Origin: Chitinophagaceae bacterium
GTDB lineage: Bacteria; Bacteroidota; Bacteroidia; Chitinophagales; Chitinophagaceae
Direction: 5' to 3'
Assembly: GCA_017307735.1 (NCBI GenBank)
Contig: JAFKGR010000009.1
Location: forward strand, 100,625 to 164,624
DNA: 64,000 bases
In this document: positions 1 through 8,226 of the stretch, piece after piece
Layout: each line of letters begins with the position of its first letter
Numbering within the stretch: position 1 is the stretch's first letter
The notes under the pieces: model-generated
The model's input: only the letters and a program-made list of their open reading frames with translations
Told to the model about the DNA's origin: nothing
The model's database searches: none
Made by a program: the position numbers and the translations under genes

Positions 1-1
1 G

Positions 2-88
2 GGTGCATGGCCATTAAAAAAGTACAGGATTCCTTTTGCAGATCATCAATACAGTTATTGGATGATACCGGTGAAGAAAGTGAAGTGA
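2..88 (+). CDS. Possible C-terminal tail of a gene entering from the left
   Basis: One plus-strand frame is open from the first bases and closes at a TGA at 86-88, giving about 28 residues rich in aromatic and basic amino acids (contains WPLKKYRIPF). No family can be named from so short a piece, and a second frame is also open here until about position 159. If real, it would converge on the TonB-like gene. It may be noise. Confidence 0.2.
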   Translation, partial: GAWPLKKYRIPFADHQYSYWMIPVKKVK

Positions 89-144
89 TATTGCGGATAT
101 ACAGAAACTCTGTAATTCGAAGATTGTGTAATTCCCGGAGCTGT

Positions 145-666
145 TTAATAATCGCGTGAAAATTTTAATGTGACAGGTTGTGTTCTGTAAGCATTTACCG
201 GCTTTCCATCCACCTCGGCAGGTTTCCACTTAGGGCCGCTGGATATGGCGTCAACAACTATTTTGGCTAACTGAGTTCCACGCATTGTTAATGCTTCAAC
301 ATCCGATATTTTCCCATCCTGGCAAACCATGAAACGCACTAAACATGTTCCGAAATCACTATCGGTGAATAGCCCGATTTTTCCTTGTATGACTTTTGAT
401 ATAAACCTGGTCCATGCTTTTTCTCCGCCCGGAAATTCAGCGCCTCTGTCAATGATGACTGCATCCGGAATTGTATCTGAAGAGATAATTGTATTTATAA
501 ATAAAGAAACATTTGCCGCACACTCATTTAAATTATAAACATGTATCCCTTCTGCGTTGGTAAAAGCGATGTTGTTCCGCAGTTTATTATTTCCCATGCC
601 ATATAAAAAGGAAAAAGAAAGAATGGCAGAGACCAATAATATGTATTTTTTATCTGTTAGTGCCAT
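145..666 (-). CDS. Secreted TonB C-terminal-domain-like protein
   Basis: The 173-residue product starts with a hydrophobic segment (residues 8-23) that reads as a signal peptide or anchor. The remainder resembles the TonB/energy-transducer C-terminal fold as used in many short Bacteroidota periplasmic proteins: an EFPGGEKAW motif near residue 76, then CLVRFMVCQDGKISDVEAL and a final strand GPKWKPAEVDGKPVNAYRTQP. In the family, this domain contacts TonB-dependent receptors or serves as a stand-alone envelope module. There is no proline-rich periplasmic linker, so it is unlikely to be the main TonB of the cell. The start ATG (664-666) is followed directly by the hydrophobic stretch. No partner receptor lies nearby. 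Confidence 0.7.
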   Translation of the reverse strand: MALTDKKYILLVSAILSFSFLYGMGNNKLRNNIAFTNAEGIHVYNLNECAANVSLFINTIISSDTIPDAVIIDRGAEFPGGEKAWTRFISKVIQGKIGLFTDSDFGTCLVRFMVCQDGKISDVEALTMRGTQLAKIVVDAISSGPKWKPAEVDGKPVNAYRTQPVTLKFSRDY

Positions 667-859
667 TGGTTAGAGTTTCTTGAAATACGTTTTGGCTACA
701 ATTTACAACTTTTTGTATTGTCAGTTACTGATAAATATTCGACAATATAATGAACCGTTGTATTCAATTAACGGTTAATCTTCTGTTTTTGTTTTCAAAA
801 AAGGTTAATTTGTATGGAGCTATATATTTGAAAATGATGTACTAAATGAAATAAATGTT

Positions 860-1117
860 TTGTATATGAATATTTATGAAACTCACCCTGAAAAACCTGT
901 AGGAATAAAGTATTGCAGGAGTTGTTATGACCATTTGGCCGGATATGTTGGAGTGAAGATGACTGAATCTTGCATAAACATGAAAAGTTACCCCGATAGT
1001 GTAGTCGCCCCGGTTCAGAAATTAAGGCTGGCGGGTTATGTTGATAAAATGTGGACTTTGGAAAATGCGATCAATGATCTGGTGAAAAATTATCTGTCAG
1101 GAGGAGCCATCCTTTGA
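860..1117 (+). pseudogene. Remnant of an ArsR-like regulator C-terminal region
   Basis: This 85-residue reading frame contains YCRSCYDHLAGYVGVKMTES, which closely matches the conserved RTCYDHLAG-x-GV block of the C-terminal part of a group of ArsR/SmtB-type winged-helix regulators. The DNA-binding half, normally 90-100 residues upstream, is missing: the frame is closed by a TAA at 806-808. After the conserved block the sequence no longer follows the family. TTG (860) and ATG (866) are both possible starts. The simplest reading is a decayed fragment. A short functional protein is possible but has no visible support. Confidence 0.5.
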
Positions 1118-1249
1118 GCAGCCACACAGCTTTCCGGATGGTTTTGTAATCCGGAAACATTGAATAAAAGAAACCCTAAATCCTTTCCCTTTTTAGAAAG
1201 TGCCAGCCTAAAATTGGGGCAATCAATTTTTTTTGAAAGGATAATGATG

Positions 1250-1257
1250 TAGTTTTG
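1250..1257 (+). promoter_or_regulatory. Bacteroidota -7 element upstream of pyrG
   Basis: TAGTTTTG matches TAnnTTTG, the -7 element of Bacteroidota housekeeping promoters, 56 bases before the pyrG ATG. A TTG at 1233-1235 is only 14 bases upstream, shorter than the usual 18-20, so the -33 part is weak. Confidence 0.45.
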
Positions 1258-1313
1258 CATGACCCTCCGGAATCTTTTATCATTTACTCACCTGACGGTC
1301 AAAAGTTTATTTT

Positions 1314-2954
1314 ATGGCAAAGTATATTTTTGTAACCGGTGGTGTTACTTCCTCTTTAGGTAAAGGAATCATTGCATCTTCTTTGGCTAAGCTCCTTCAA
1401 TCTCGCGGATTGAGGGTTACCATTCAAAAATTTGACCCCTATATCAATGTGGATCCCGGAACGCTGAACCCTTATGAACACGGCGAATGTTATGTGACGG
1501 AAGATGGAGCTGAAACTGATCTGGACCTCGGCCATTATGAACGTTTCCTGAATATTCACACCAGCCAGGCCAATAATGTAACGACCGGAAAAATCTATCA
1601 GACTGTTATCAACAGAGAAAGGGAAGGAGATTATCTGGGCAAAACGGTGCAGGTTGTGCCGCATATTACTGACGAAATAAAGAGGAGGATGAAATTGCTG
1701 GGAGAAAAAAATCAGTACGACATTATCATTACAGAAATCGGCGGTACTGTCGGCGACATAGAAAGCCTTCCGTTTGTTGAAGCTGTCAGGCAATTGCAAT
1801 GGGAATTACCCGAAGAAGATTGCATTGTGGTTTTGCTGACGCTTATCCCTTATCTGAAAGCCGCGAAGGAATTGAAGACAAAGCCCACTCAGCAAAGTGT
1901 AAAACTTTTGAGTGCTAATGGTGTACATCCCGATATTTTGATTTGCAGAACAGAACACCCGCTCACGCAGGATCTGAGAAAAAAAATTGCCCTTTTTTGT
2001 AATGTGAAAGAAGAGGCAGTGATTGAATCTGTCGACGCATCTACTATTTATGAGGTACCGATTCTGATGTTAAGGGAAAATCTGGATCTGATTGTGCTGA
2101 AAAAATTAAATATTCACGATTATAAAGAACCAGACCTCGTAAAATGGAAAGTTTTCCTTGAAAAAGTAAAACATCCTGTGAGAAAAGTAAATATCGGATT
2201 GATTGGAAAATACCTGGAATTGCAGGATGCGTACAAATCCATTCTGGAAAGTTTTATTCATGCGGGCGCAATGAATGATTGCAAGGTGCAGGTCATCAAC
2301 ATACACAGTGAAAATATTTCTGAAGAAAATGTAAATGAAACCCTCGCCGGGCTGGATGGATTATTGGTTGCACCAGGCTTTGGATATCGCGGTGTGGAAG
2401 GGAAAATTGTAGCAGTGAGATATGCCAGGGAACACAGGCTGCCATTCTTCGGAATTTGCCTTGGCATGCAGATGGCAGCCATTGAATTTGCAAGGAATGT
2501 ACTTGGATTGAAAGATGCAAATTCAACGGAAATGGATCCAAATACCCCTGAACCGGTGATTGACATGATGGAAGACCAGAAACGAATTACCATGAAGGGT
2601 GGCACGATGAGGCTGGGCGCCTATCCGTGCGTTGTCAAAGAAGGATCATTGGCATACAGGATTTATGGAAAAACAGAAATATCAGAAAGGCACCGCCACC
2701 GCTGGGAATTCAATGATAAATACCTGGATAAATTTGAGCAGGCGGGGATGATTGCAACTGGGATTAATCCGGAAACAGGCCTGGTTGAGATCATGGAATT
2801 ACCAGGCCATCCATATTTTATCGGAGTTCAGTTTCATCCTGAACTAAAAAGTACGGTAGAAAACCCTCATCCGCTGTTTGTGAATTTTGTTCATGCTGCA
2901 GAGCTCTACAGAGAGCAGGGAAAGAAAAAAGAATCTTTACAGAATGTGAATTAA
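1314..2954 (+). CDS. pyrG: CTP synthase (glutamine hydrolysing)
   Basis: This 546-residue enzyme aminates UTP to CTP using ATP and glutamine, the last step of de novo CTP synthesis in the cytoplasm. The synthase domain (about 1-270) opens with [16 protein letters not shown], the nucleotide-binding loop typical of PyrG. The glutamine amidotransferase domain (about 290-535) has the nucleophile elbow FFGICLGMQ (Cys near residue 380) and the C-terminal GVQFHPE His-Glu pair. Length is normal for the family (530-550). The ATG at 1314 gives the standard MAKYIF start. It stands alone as a single plus-strand gene facing the convergent cytochrome c gene, and no key residue is missing. Confidence 0.98.
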   Translation: MAKYIFVTGGVTSSLGKGIIASSLAKLLQSRGLRVTIQKFDPYINVDPGTLNPYEHGECYVTEDGAETDLDLGHYERFLNIHTSQANNVTTGKIYQTVINREREGDYLGKTVQVVPHITDEIKRRMKLLGEKNQYDIIITEIGGTVGDIESLPFVEAVRQLQWELPEEDCIVVLLTLIPYLKAAKELKTKPTQQSVKLLSANGVHPDILICRTEHPLTQDLRKKIALFCNVKEEAVIESVDASTIYEVPILMLRENLDLIVLKKLNIHDYKEPDLVKWKVFLEKVKHPVRKVNIGLIGKYLELQDAYKSILESFIHAGAMNDCKVQVINIHSENISEENVNETLAGLDGLLVAPGFGYRGVEGKIVAVRYAREHRLPFFGICLGMQMAAIEFARNVLGLKDANSTEMDPNTPEPVIDMMEDQKRITMKGGTMRLGAYPCVVKEGSLAYRIYGKTEISERHRHRWEFNDKYLDKFEQAGMIATGINPETGLVEIMELPGHPYFIGVQFHPELKSTVENPHPLFVNFVHAAELYREQGKKKESLQNVN

Positions 2955-3028
2955 TATTCAGCAAAAAATCTTCACTATTTCAATCCCCTTCAAAACGAGA
3001 CAATTAGTTATAATGTAACTATTTTGTT

Positions 3029-3478
3029 TTATTTTCCTGACCGGATTGCTTTCACCTCAGATGCCGTCACAGCACTTGCATCATTTCCGAAACTGCTTCT
3101 CACATAAGAAAGCACATTGGCCACATCTTTATCACTCAACTTACTTTTGAAAGGAGGCATCGGATTGGAAAAATGCTGGTTGTCAATTTCCACATCTTCA
3201 TTAAATCCGTTCAGGACGATATGAATTAATGTATTCTTATCCCCCAAAACATATTTTGTCTGGATTAATGGGGGAGCTATGTTGGGTACCCCGCCTCCAT
3301 CAAGTTGATGGCAGGTGGCACAATACTGTTTAAAAATTTTTTCGCCTGCTTTATTTTTTTGAACGAATTGAATCCGATTGGCTGATTCATCTTTTTCTGG
3401 TTCCGATGTTTTCATTCCCAACGAAACAACCGTCAGAGGAATCGCCAGAATTGAAACATAAAAAATTCCTTTCTTCAC
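3029..3478 (-). CDS. Periplasmic c-type cytochrome
   Basis: The 149-residue protein has a signal peptide (hydrophobic residues 5-20) and a single haem-binding CATCH motif (YCATCHQLDGGGVP, about residues 53-66). A downstream NPMPPF motif supplies the likely distal methionine. The length fits a mono-haem class I cytochrome of the cbb3/alcohol-dehydrogenase-linked type. It follows the sugar dehydrogenase gene by only three bases, so the two are almost certainly co-transcribed. The cytochrome is then the likely electron acceptor of that enzyme (inference from pairing). Confidence 0.9.
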   Translation of the reverse strand: MKKGIFYVSILAIPLTVVSLGMKTSEPEKDESANRIQFVQKNKAGEKIFKQYCATCHQLDGGGVPNIAPPLIQTKYVLGDKNTLIHIVLNGFNEDVEIDNQHFSNPMPPFKSKLSDKDVANVLSYVRSSFGNDASAVTASEVKAIRSGK

Positions 3479-3481
3479 TTC

Positions 3482-4777
3482 TTATTTATTGTATGATATT
3501 TTAAAGATTGCGCCTTTGGTATCATCCGAAACATACAAAGAACCATCCGGCCCCTGTGCCAGGCCACACGGACGATATTTAGCATTTCTCGGAGAAATAA
3601 CATCTTTGGTTCCCGCAAAATTGTTTGCAAATATTTCCCACTTTCCGGTGGGCTTTCCATTTTCGAATGGAGCGAAAACTACGAAGAAACCGGCTTGTTT
3701 TTCCGGACTTCTGTTCCATGATCCGTGAAACGCAATGAATGCTCCATTTTTGTATTTTTCAGGGAACTGATTTCCCGTGTAAAATAAAACTGCCGTGGGC
3801 GCCAAATGCCCGGGAAAAGCGAGAGATGGAGGCAGATAATTTTTATTGCTTTCAATTTTTCCATTTCCTCCGTATTCGGGAGCCAGCATGTATTTCTTTT
3901 TTATCTGATCATAATATGCGTAGGGAAAACCTGCATTGGCCCCCCGGTGAAGTTCATACAAACATTCCGCAGGAAGAAGCGCTGAGATTTCCGCATTGTA
4001 ATATTTTGGAAACAAATCGTGCAACTGATCACGTCCCATTTGCATTACATAGAGAGAATTGCTTTGATTATTCCAATCCAGTCCGACCACATTCCTGATT
4101 CCTGTCGCATAACGGACACCGTCACCATAAGTCTGGTTTAGTTTATCAGCTTTGAATTGCCAGATTCCTCCGGCCGAGTCAAGAATCGGGCAACCCTTTT
4201 GTCCCATAGATCCCGGAACGCGATCTTCAACCTGGCATGAATTGCTGTATGCACCGATATTCACATAAAGATTGCCATTATTATCCATTGCCAGAGATTT
4301 TGAATTGTGCTGGCGCCGGTCAATTAATCCTTTTACAATTACATCCGGGTGTTCCGGATCTGTGACCTCGTCGTTATCATTCAGCTTGTAGCGGTAAACT
4401 GTAGTATTGGATGAAGCATAGAGATAACCGCCATTCAACAGAATTCCGGTTCCGCCATAATTTCCAAATCCGGAAACCTGGTACTTGTTACCAACGGTTT
4501 TTTTCAGAAATAAAATTCCCTTTCCATTTTTCGGATAAAGAAGTTTAACGTAGATATCACCTTCTTTGGTCACTGCTATATGCCTTGCTTCACCAATGTT
4601 ATTTTCAATGAGGGATGCATGAAATCCGGCTGGTAATACAAGATCTGTATTACCTCCACCGGATAGATTTTTATAAATATTTAAATCTTCTTTTGCTCTT
4701 TCCTTGCTTTTGAAAGAGATCAGGAAAAAGGCTCCGGCAATAATCAACACGATGGGAAGAATGATATATTTTTTCAT
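3482..4777 (-). CDS. PQQ-dependent sugar (sorbosone-type) dehydrogenase
   Basis: This 431-residue exported protein has an N-terminal membrane segment (residues 4-23) followed by a beta-propeller of the soluble glucose/sorbosone dehydrogenase superfamily. Visible family blocks are LPAGFHASLIENNIGEAR, RRQHNSKSLAMDNNGNLYVN, YATGIRNVVGLDWN, GHLAPTAVLFYTG, FIAFHGSWNRSP and RPCGLAQGPDGSLYVSDD. Such enzymes oxidise sugars or aldehydes in the periplasm with the quinone cofactor PQQ and pass electrons to a cytochrome. The cytochrome c gene directly downstream fits that role. The true substrate cannot be read from sequence. No PQQ biosynthesis gene is present in the window. Confidence 0.85.
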   Translation of the reverse strand: MKKYIILPIVLIIAGAFFLISFKSKERAKEDLNIYKNLSGGGNTDLVLPAGFHASLIENNIGEARHIAVTKEGDIYVKLLYPKNGKGILFLKKTVGNKYQVSGFGNYGGTGILLNGGYLYASSNTTVYRYKLNDNDEVTDPEHPDVIVKGLIDRRQHNSKSLAMDNNGNLYVNIGAYSNSCQVEDRVPGSMGQKGCPILDSAGGIWQFKADKLNQTYGDGVRYATGIRNVVGLDWNNQSNSLYVMQMGRDQLHDLFPKYYNAEISALLPAECLYELHRGANAGFPYAYYDQIKKKYMLAPEYGGNGKIESNKNYLPPSLAFPGHLAPTAVLFYTGNQFPEKYKNGAFIAFHGSWNRSPEKQAGFFVVFAPFENGKPTGKWEIFANNFAGTKDVISPRNAKYRPCGLAQGPDGSLYVSDDTKGAIFKISYNK

Positions 4778-5009
4778 GAATATAAAATTATAGGATAAGT
4801 AAATTTTTGAACTTTTTGTTTTTCATATTTGCACCATAAAATTACGCAGATTTGAAATAGCGCATAAATTCAAAGATGGTCAGGACTTATTCTCAATGTT
4901 CACGGATAAGAAAATCTAAATACATTCCTGACATGAATTTTTAGAAATGAAACAGAGAAACAAGATTAATATTAACAAATCCCTTTCTTCTTCCAATCAA
5001 ACTTTGGCG

Positions 5010-5037
5010 TTGTTTCGAAATCTATATCTGTACTTTG
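5010..5037 (+). promoter_or_regulatory. Promoter of the lolA-like gene
   Basis: TTG at 5010-5012 is followed after 18 bases by TACTTTG (5031-5037), a one-base-short version of the Bacteroidota -33/-7 promoter, 15 bases before the ATG. The rest of the 275-base gap 4778-5052 is AT-rich and shows no gene. Confidence 0.5.
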
Positions 5038-5052
5038 TAAAAAACAGGATAC

Positions 5053-5712
5053 ATGAAAAGAGCTTTATTATTGATTTTAATTTTTGTTTCTACAGGAGTT
5101 GTTGCACAAAATAATTATATGGGGAAAAATGACCCTGAAGCAACAGCACTTTTAAAAAGGGTTTCGGCGAGGTATAAGAACTTTAGAACTTTGCAGGCAA
5201 ATATTTCACTGGTAGTTGAAAATGCACAGGGGAAGAAACTGACTTCACAAACGGGGGAATTATTCCTGAAAGGAAATAAATACTACCTCCGGTTTAATGG
5301 AAATACTTCTTTTTCGGATGGCAGTAATATTTATAATTACGATAAATCAGCCGGAGAGATACAGATCACCAAAATCAATCCCAAAGATAATACGCTAACC
5401 CCTCAAAGATTATTTACAGATTTTTATCAAAAGGATTATTTGTACAAACTCAATGATGATATTGTAAAAAACGGCAGAATAGTTCAGGAAGTTGAGTTGA
5501 CCCCACTTGATAAAACCCAGCCCTATTTCAAGGTTCTGCTTGAAATTGATAAAGCAACGCGAAATATCACAGGAGCCAGGATTTTTGAAAAAGCCGGTAA
5601 CAGATATTTATACACCATATCATCATCGAAGCCCAATGCATCGATAGCTGATTCCAAATTTGTTTACAATAAAAAAGATTTTCCGGGAGCCGAAGTAATC
5701 GATTTGAGATAA
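5053..5712 (+). CDS. LolA-like outer membrane lipoprotein carrier
   Basis: The 219-residue protein has a signal peptide (MKRALLLILIFVSTGVVAQ) and a LolA-type fold: DPEATALLKRVSARYKNFRTLQANIS at the mature N-terminus, then strands with GELFLKGNKYYLRF and an NYDKSAGEIQI turn. LolA carries lipoproteins through the periplasm from the LolCDE transporter to the outer membrane. Bacteroidota genomes often hold several LolA paralogues, some with unknown cargo. This one is unlinked to lolCDE or ftsK, so I call the family rather than the exact gene. Confidence 0.8.
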   Translation: MKRALLLILIFVSTGVVAQNNYMGKNDPEATALLKRVSARYKNFRTLQANISLVVENAQGKKLTSQTGELFLKGNKYYLRFNGNTSFSDGSNIYNYDKSAGEIQITKINPKDNTLTPQRLFTDFYQKDYLYKLNDDIVKNGRIVQEVELTPLDKTQPYFKVLLEIDKATRNITGARIFEKAGNRYLYTISSSKPNASIADSKFVYNKKDFPGAEVIDLR

Positions 5713-5843
5713 ATCAATATTTTTTCGTCGGTCAATTCGGGATTTGACTTAATGATGTTTTCAAAATTATTCAGTGAAGGCTTTTTCTAAAATTTATTTT
5801 AAGACTGATTCAATAAATTTCCGATAATGTCGTTTTAATCGAC

Positions 5844-6374
5844 ATGTTGCTCAAGCCCCTCTGGATTTATGCCTTAATCATGTTTACTGTCGGGAGTAAT
5901 AAGGTCCCCTCGACAGGTAAAGAAAAAATACAATGGCTCACTTTGGAAGAAGCCCAGGTAAAAATGCAGAACGACCCTAAGCCAGTCATTATAGATTTAT
6001 ATACTAAATGGTGTTATTGGTGTAAGGTGATGGATAAAAAAACTTACACTAACCAAAAGGTGATTAACTACATCAATCAAAATTTTTATCCGGTTAAATT
6101 AGATGCCGAAGCAAGAAAAACAATTCAATGGGAAGACAAGGATTTTAAATTTAATCCGGACATGAATGTCAATGATATTTCACTTTATCTGACCAACGGG
6201 CAATTGAGCTTTCCAACTACGATTATTTATACTTCCGTGAATGAGGCTCCTGCCAACATTCCCGGATTTATGGCTCCGGACGAAATAGAGCCTTTCCTTA
6301 AATATTTTGGCGAACAAAAATATAAGAAACAAACCTTCCAGGATTTTCTTAAAGGATTCAGGAAAACATGGTAG
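5844..6374 (+). CDS. Exported thioredoxin-like (DUF255-type) protein
   Basis: The 176-residue protein has a short hydrophobic N-terminus (residues 1-18) and a thioredoxin-fold segment with the active site TKWCYWCKVMDKKTY (CYWC, about residues 56-59), the pattern of SoxW/DUF255-like thiol reductases. Later LSFPTTIIYT contains the cis-proline. The expected location is the periplasm and the expected role is thiol-disulfide exchange. The ATG at 5844 lies inside a small perfect hairpin (5827-5832 with 5840-5845). An ATG at 5880 is a possible alternative. The gene ends two bases before the first 97-bp repeat. Confidence 0.85.
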   Translation: MLLKPLWIYALIMFTVGSNKVPSTGKEKIQWLTLEEAQVKMQNDPKPVIIDLYTKWCYWCKVMDKKTYTNQKVINYINQNFYPVKLDAEARKTIQWEDKDFKFNPDMNVNDISLYLTNGQLSFPTTIIYTSVNEAPANIPGFMAPDEIEPFLKYFGEQKYKKQTFQDFLKGFRKTW

Positions 6375-6376
6375 TA

Positions 6377-6473
6377 AAAATATTATAAAGTCCGTTTCGG
6401 GCTTTCAACTCGGTTTTTCATAGGATATTGGATTATAACAGGGGTGGATTTCTATCCGGCCCCTTTTTTATTT
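6377..6473 (+). repeat. 97-bp structured direct repeat, copy 1 (ends in a terminator)
   Basis: This 97-bp block lies two bases after the stop of the thioredoxin-like gene. It is repeated 289 bases downstream with two substitutions (6401 and 6440). It holds a first hairpin AAAGTCCG-TTT-CGGGCTTT (one G-U pair). It ends in a second, GGGG-T-GGAT loop ATCC-GG-CCCC, followed by TTTTTTATTT, the form of an intrinsic terminator. Here it probably ends the upstream transcript. Confidence 0.85.
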
Positions 6474-6665
6474 GATACACTTTGCTGGTTTTTAGAGAGC
6501 TATAAATAGCAATGATTTAAATTTGGAAATACAGTATTTTTCATTTAGATTGATGTTCCATTTGCAGGTATTGGTGAATATTTGTGATTTTGACAAAATA
6601 AAAAGCTGTCATGCAACGTTTTAAAGTTGATTGTGGTCTATAACATGAAATTGAAATAAATCATC
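6474..6665. other. AT-rich spacer between the two 97-bp repeats
   Basis: These 192 bases hold no ORF of useful length and no clear TAnnTTTG promoter. Together with the repeats it forms a 443-base gene-free stretch between the thioredoxin-like gene and trxB. Confidence 0.6.
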
Positions 6666-6762
6666 AAAATATTATAAAGTCCGTTTCGGACTTTCAACTC
6701 GGTTTTTCATAGGATATTGGATTATAACGGGGGTGGATTTCTATCCGGCCCCTTTTTTATTT
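6666..6762 (+). ncRNA. 97-bp repeat, copy 2: candidate small structured RNA or orphan terminator
   Basis: This is the second copy of the 97-bp block. Its first hairpin is perfect (AAAGTCCG-TTT-CGGACTTT); the change from copy 1 swaps G-U for A-U, so pairing is kept. The second hairpin with its T-run is also kept. No gene precedes this copy on the plus strand, so it either terminates read-through from copy 1 or is the body of a short RNA. I could not identify a known RNA family. Confidence 0.4.
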
Positions 6763-6841
6763 CGGGCCTTTTCCAATATGTTATATACCTGAATCTTGTA
6801 GGCCAAAATTCTTAGATTTGCAGGAAAGCATTATTAAAATT

Positions 6842-7828
6842 ATGAATGAAATAAGTGAACATTTTCAATGCCTGATTATAGGTTCAGGGCCGGCAGGATA
6901 TACCGCTGCAATCTATGCAGCCAGGGCTAATCTCAATCCTGTGGTATATCAGGGAATCCAGCCCGGAGGTCAGCTTACAATTACAACAGAAGTAGAAAAC
7001 TACCCGGGATATCCGGAGGCAGTAATGGGTCCCGATATGATGGTTGACTTCGAAAAGCAGGCCAAAAGGATGGGTGCTGATATCCGTTATGGAATGGCGT
7101 CCGAAGTGGACTTTTCCACGCATCCCTTACAGGTGAAAATAGATGATGAAAAATGGGTAAGCGCCGATGCGGTTATTTTAGCTACGGGCGCATCTGCCAA
7201 ATGGTTGGGCATCCCAAGTGAAGAAAAACTGAATGGGAGAGGCGTGAGTGCGTGTGCAGTTTGTGATGGATTCTTCTTTAAGGGGAAAGAAGTTTGTATT
7301 GTAGGTGCCGGAGATACTGCCGCCGAGGAAGCTCTTTATCTGAGCAAAGTTTGCAGCAAAGTCCACATGTTTATACGGCGCGATGCTATGCGCGCAAGTA
7401 AAGTGATGCAGCAACGTGTATTCAAAACAAAAAATATTCAGATTTACTGGAATACAGAGGTAGAAGAAATATTGGGAGAACAGAAAACCGAAGGGGTAAG
7501 AATAGTAAATAACAAAACCGGTGAAAAGACTGTAATTCCTGTAAGCGCCTATTTTGTGGCAATCGGTCATAAACCAAATTCTGATTTTTTGAAAGGATGG
7601 ATCGATATGGATGAAACCGGTTATGTGAAAACACAACCAGGTTCCACCAAAACAAATGTAGATGGTGTTTTTGCCAGTGGCGACCTGCAGGATAAAATTT
7701 ACAGACAGGCGGTAACTGCAGCAGGTTCGGGTTGTATGGCCGCGCTGGATGCCGAAAGATATCTGAGTGCGCTGGAACTTTCTACAGAAGCCGAAAGTGA
7801 ACCCGCAATGGATTCTTCTCCTAACTGA
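6842..7828 (+). CDS. trxB: Thioredoxin-disulfide reductase
   Basis: This flavoenzyme (about 328 residues) reduces thioredoxin with NADPH. The FAD-binding GSGPAGYTAAIYAARANL motif is near the N-terminus, the redox-active pair is in ACAVCDGFF (CxxC, about residues 136-139), and the NADPH-binding GAGDTAAEEAL and C-terminal GVFASGDLQD motifs follow in the expected order. I chose ATG 6842 over the in-frame TTG 6818 because it gives a normal N-terminus just before the FAD motif. It is followed after a few bases by folB. The C-terminal tail after the last helix is slightly longer than usual. Confidence 0.97.
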   Translation: MNEISEHFQCLIIGSGPAGYTAAIYAARANLNPVVYQGIQPGGQLTITTEVENYPGYPEAVMGPDMMVDFEKQAKRMGADIRYGMASEVDFSTHPLQVKIDDEKWVSADAVILATGASAKWLGIPSEEKLNGRGVSACAVCDGFFFKGKEVCIVGAGDTAAEEALYLSKVCSKVHMFIRRDAMRASKVMQQRVFKTKNIQIYWNTEVEEILGEQKTEGVRIVNNKTGEKTVIPVSAYFVAIGHKPNSDFLKGWIDMDETGYVKTQPGSTKTNVDGVFASGDLQDKIYRQAVTAAGSGCMAALDAERYLSALELSTEAESEPAMDSSPN

Positions 7829-7840
7829 TAATTGACGCAG

Positions 7841-8203
7841 ATGTTAACCATTCATCTCAGGGATCTGGTGTTTCAGGCATTTCACGGTATTTATGAAGAA
7901 GAAAAAGTTTTAGGTAATAAATATCTTGTGAATTGTTCTGTCGAAATTCCTGAGCCTGAGAAAACAATCCGTGAAATTTCGGGAACCATCAATTATGAAG
8001 TTCTGTTTAAAATTATCAGAGACAGAATGGCTATCGCTACTCCGTTGCTTGAAACTGTGGTTATGAATACCGGAGAATTAATCCATCGGCGATTTCCCGA
8101 TGTAAAATCAATTTCCATCCAAATTATCAAACTTCATCCTCCCATAAAAGGATTCACAGGAAACTTTTCTGTTGAATGGCGTAAGGAATATCAACCTGAG
8201 TAA
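7841..8203 (+). CDS. folB: Dihydroneopterin aldolase
   Basis: The 120-residue protein matches FolB, which converts 7,8-dihydroneopterin to 6-hydroxymethyl-dihydropterin and glycolaldehyde in folate synthesis. Seen are the N-terminal LRDLVFQAFHGIYEEEK block with the family His-Gly, INYEVLFKIIRD, LLETVVMNTGELI, and the catalytic-lysine segment IKLHPPIKGFTGN. The size is typical (about 120). ATG 7841 is preferred over TTG 7832. It lies 12 bases behind trxB and is probably co-transcribed with it. Confidence 0.93.
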   Translation: MLTIHLRDLVFQAFHGIYEEEKVLGNKYLVNCSVEIPEPEKTIREISGTINYEVLFKIIRDRMAIATPLLETVVMNTGELIHRRFPDVKSISIQIIKLHPPIKGFTGNFSVEWRKEYQPE

Positions 8204-8226
8204 AATAAATCACTAAATAAATTTTC

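Noticed and set aside
6377..6762. 97-bp repeats as a transposable element
   Set aside because: There are no terminal inverted repeats or target-site duplications at either copy, and the internal hairpins look like RNA structure.
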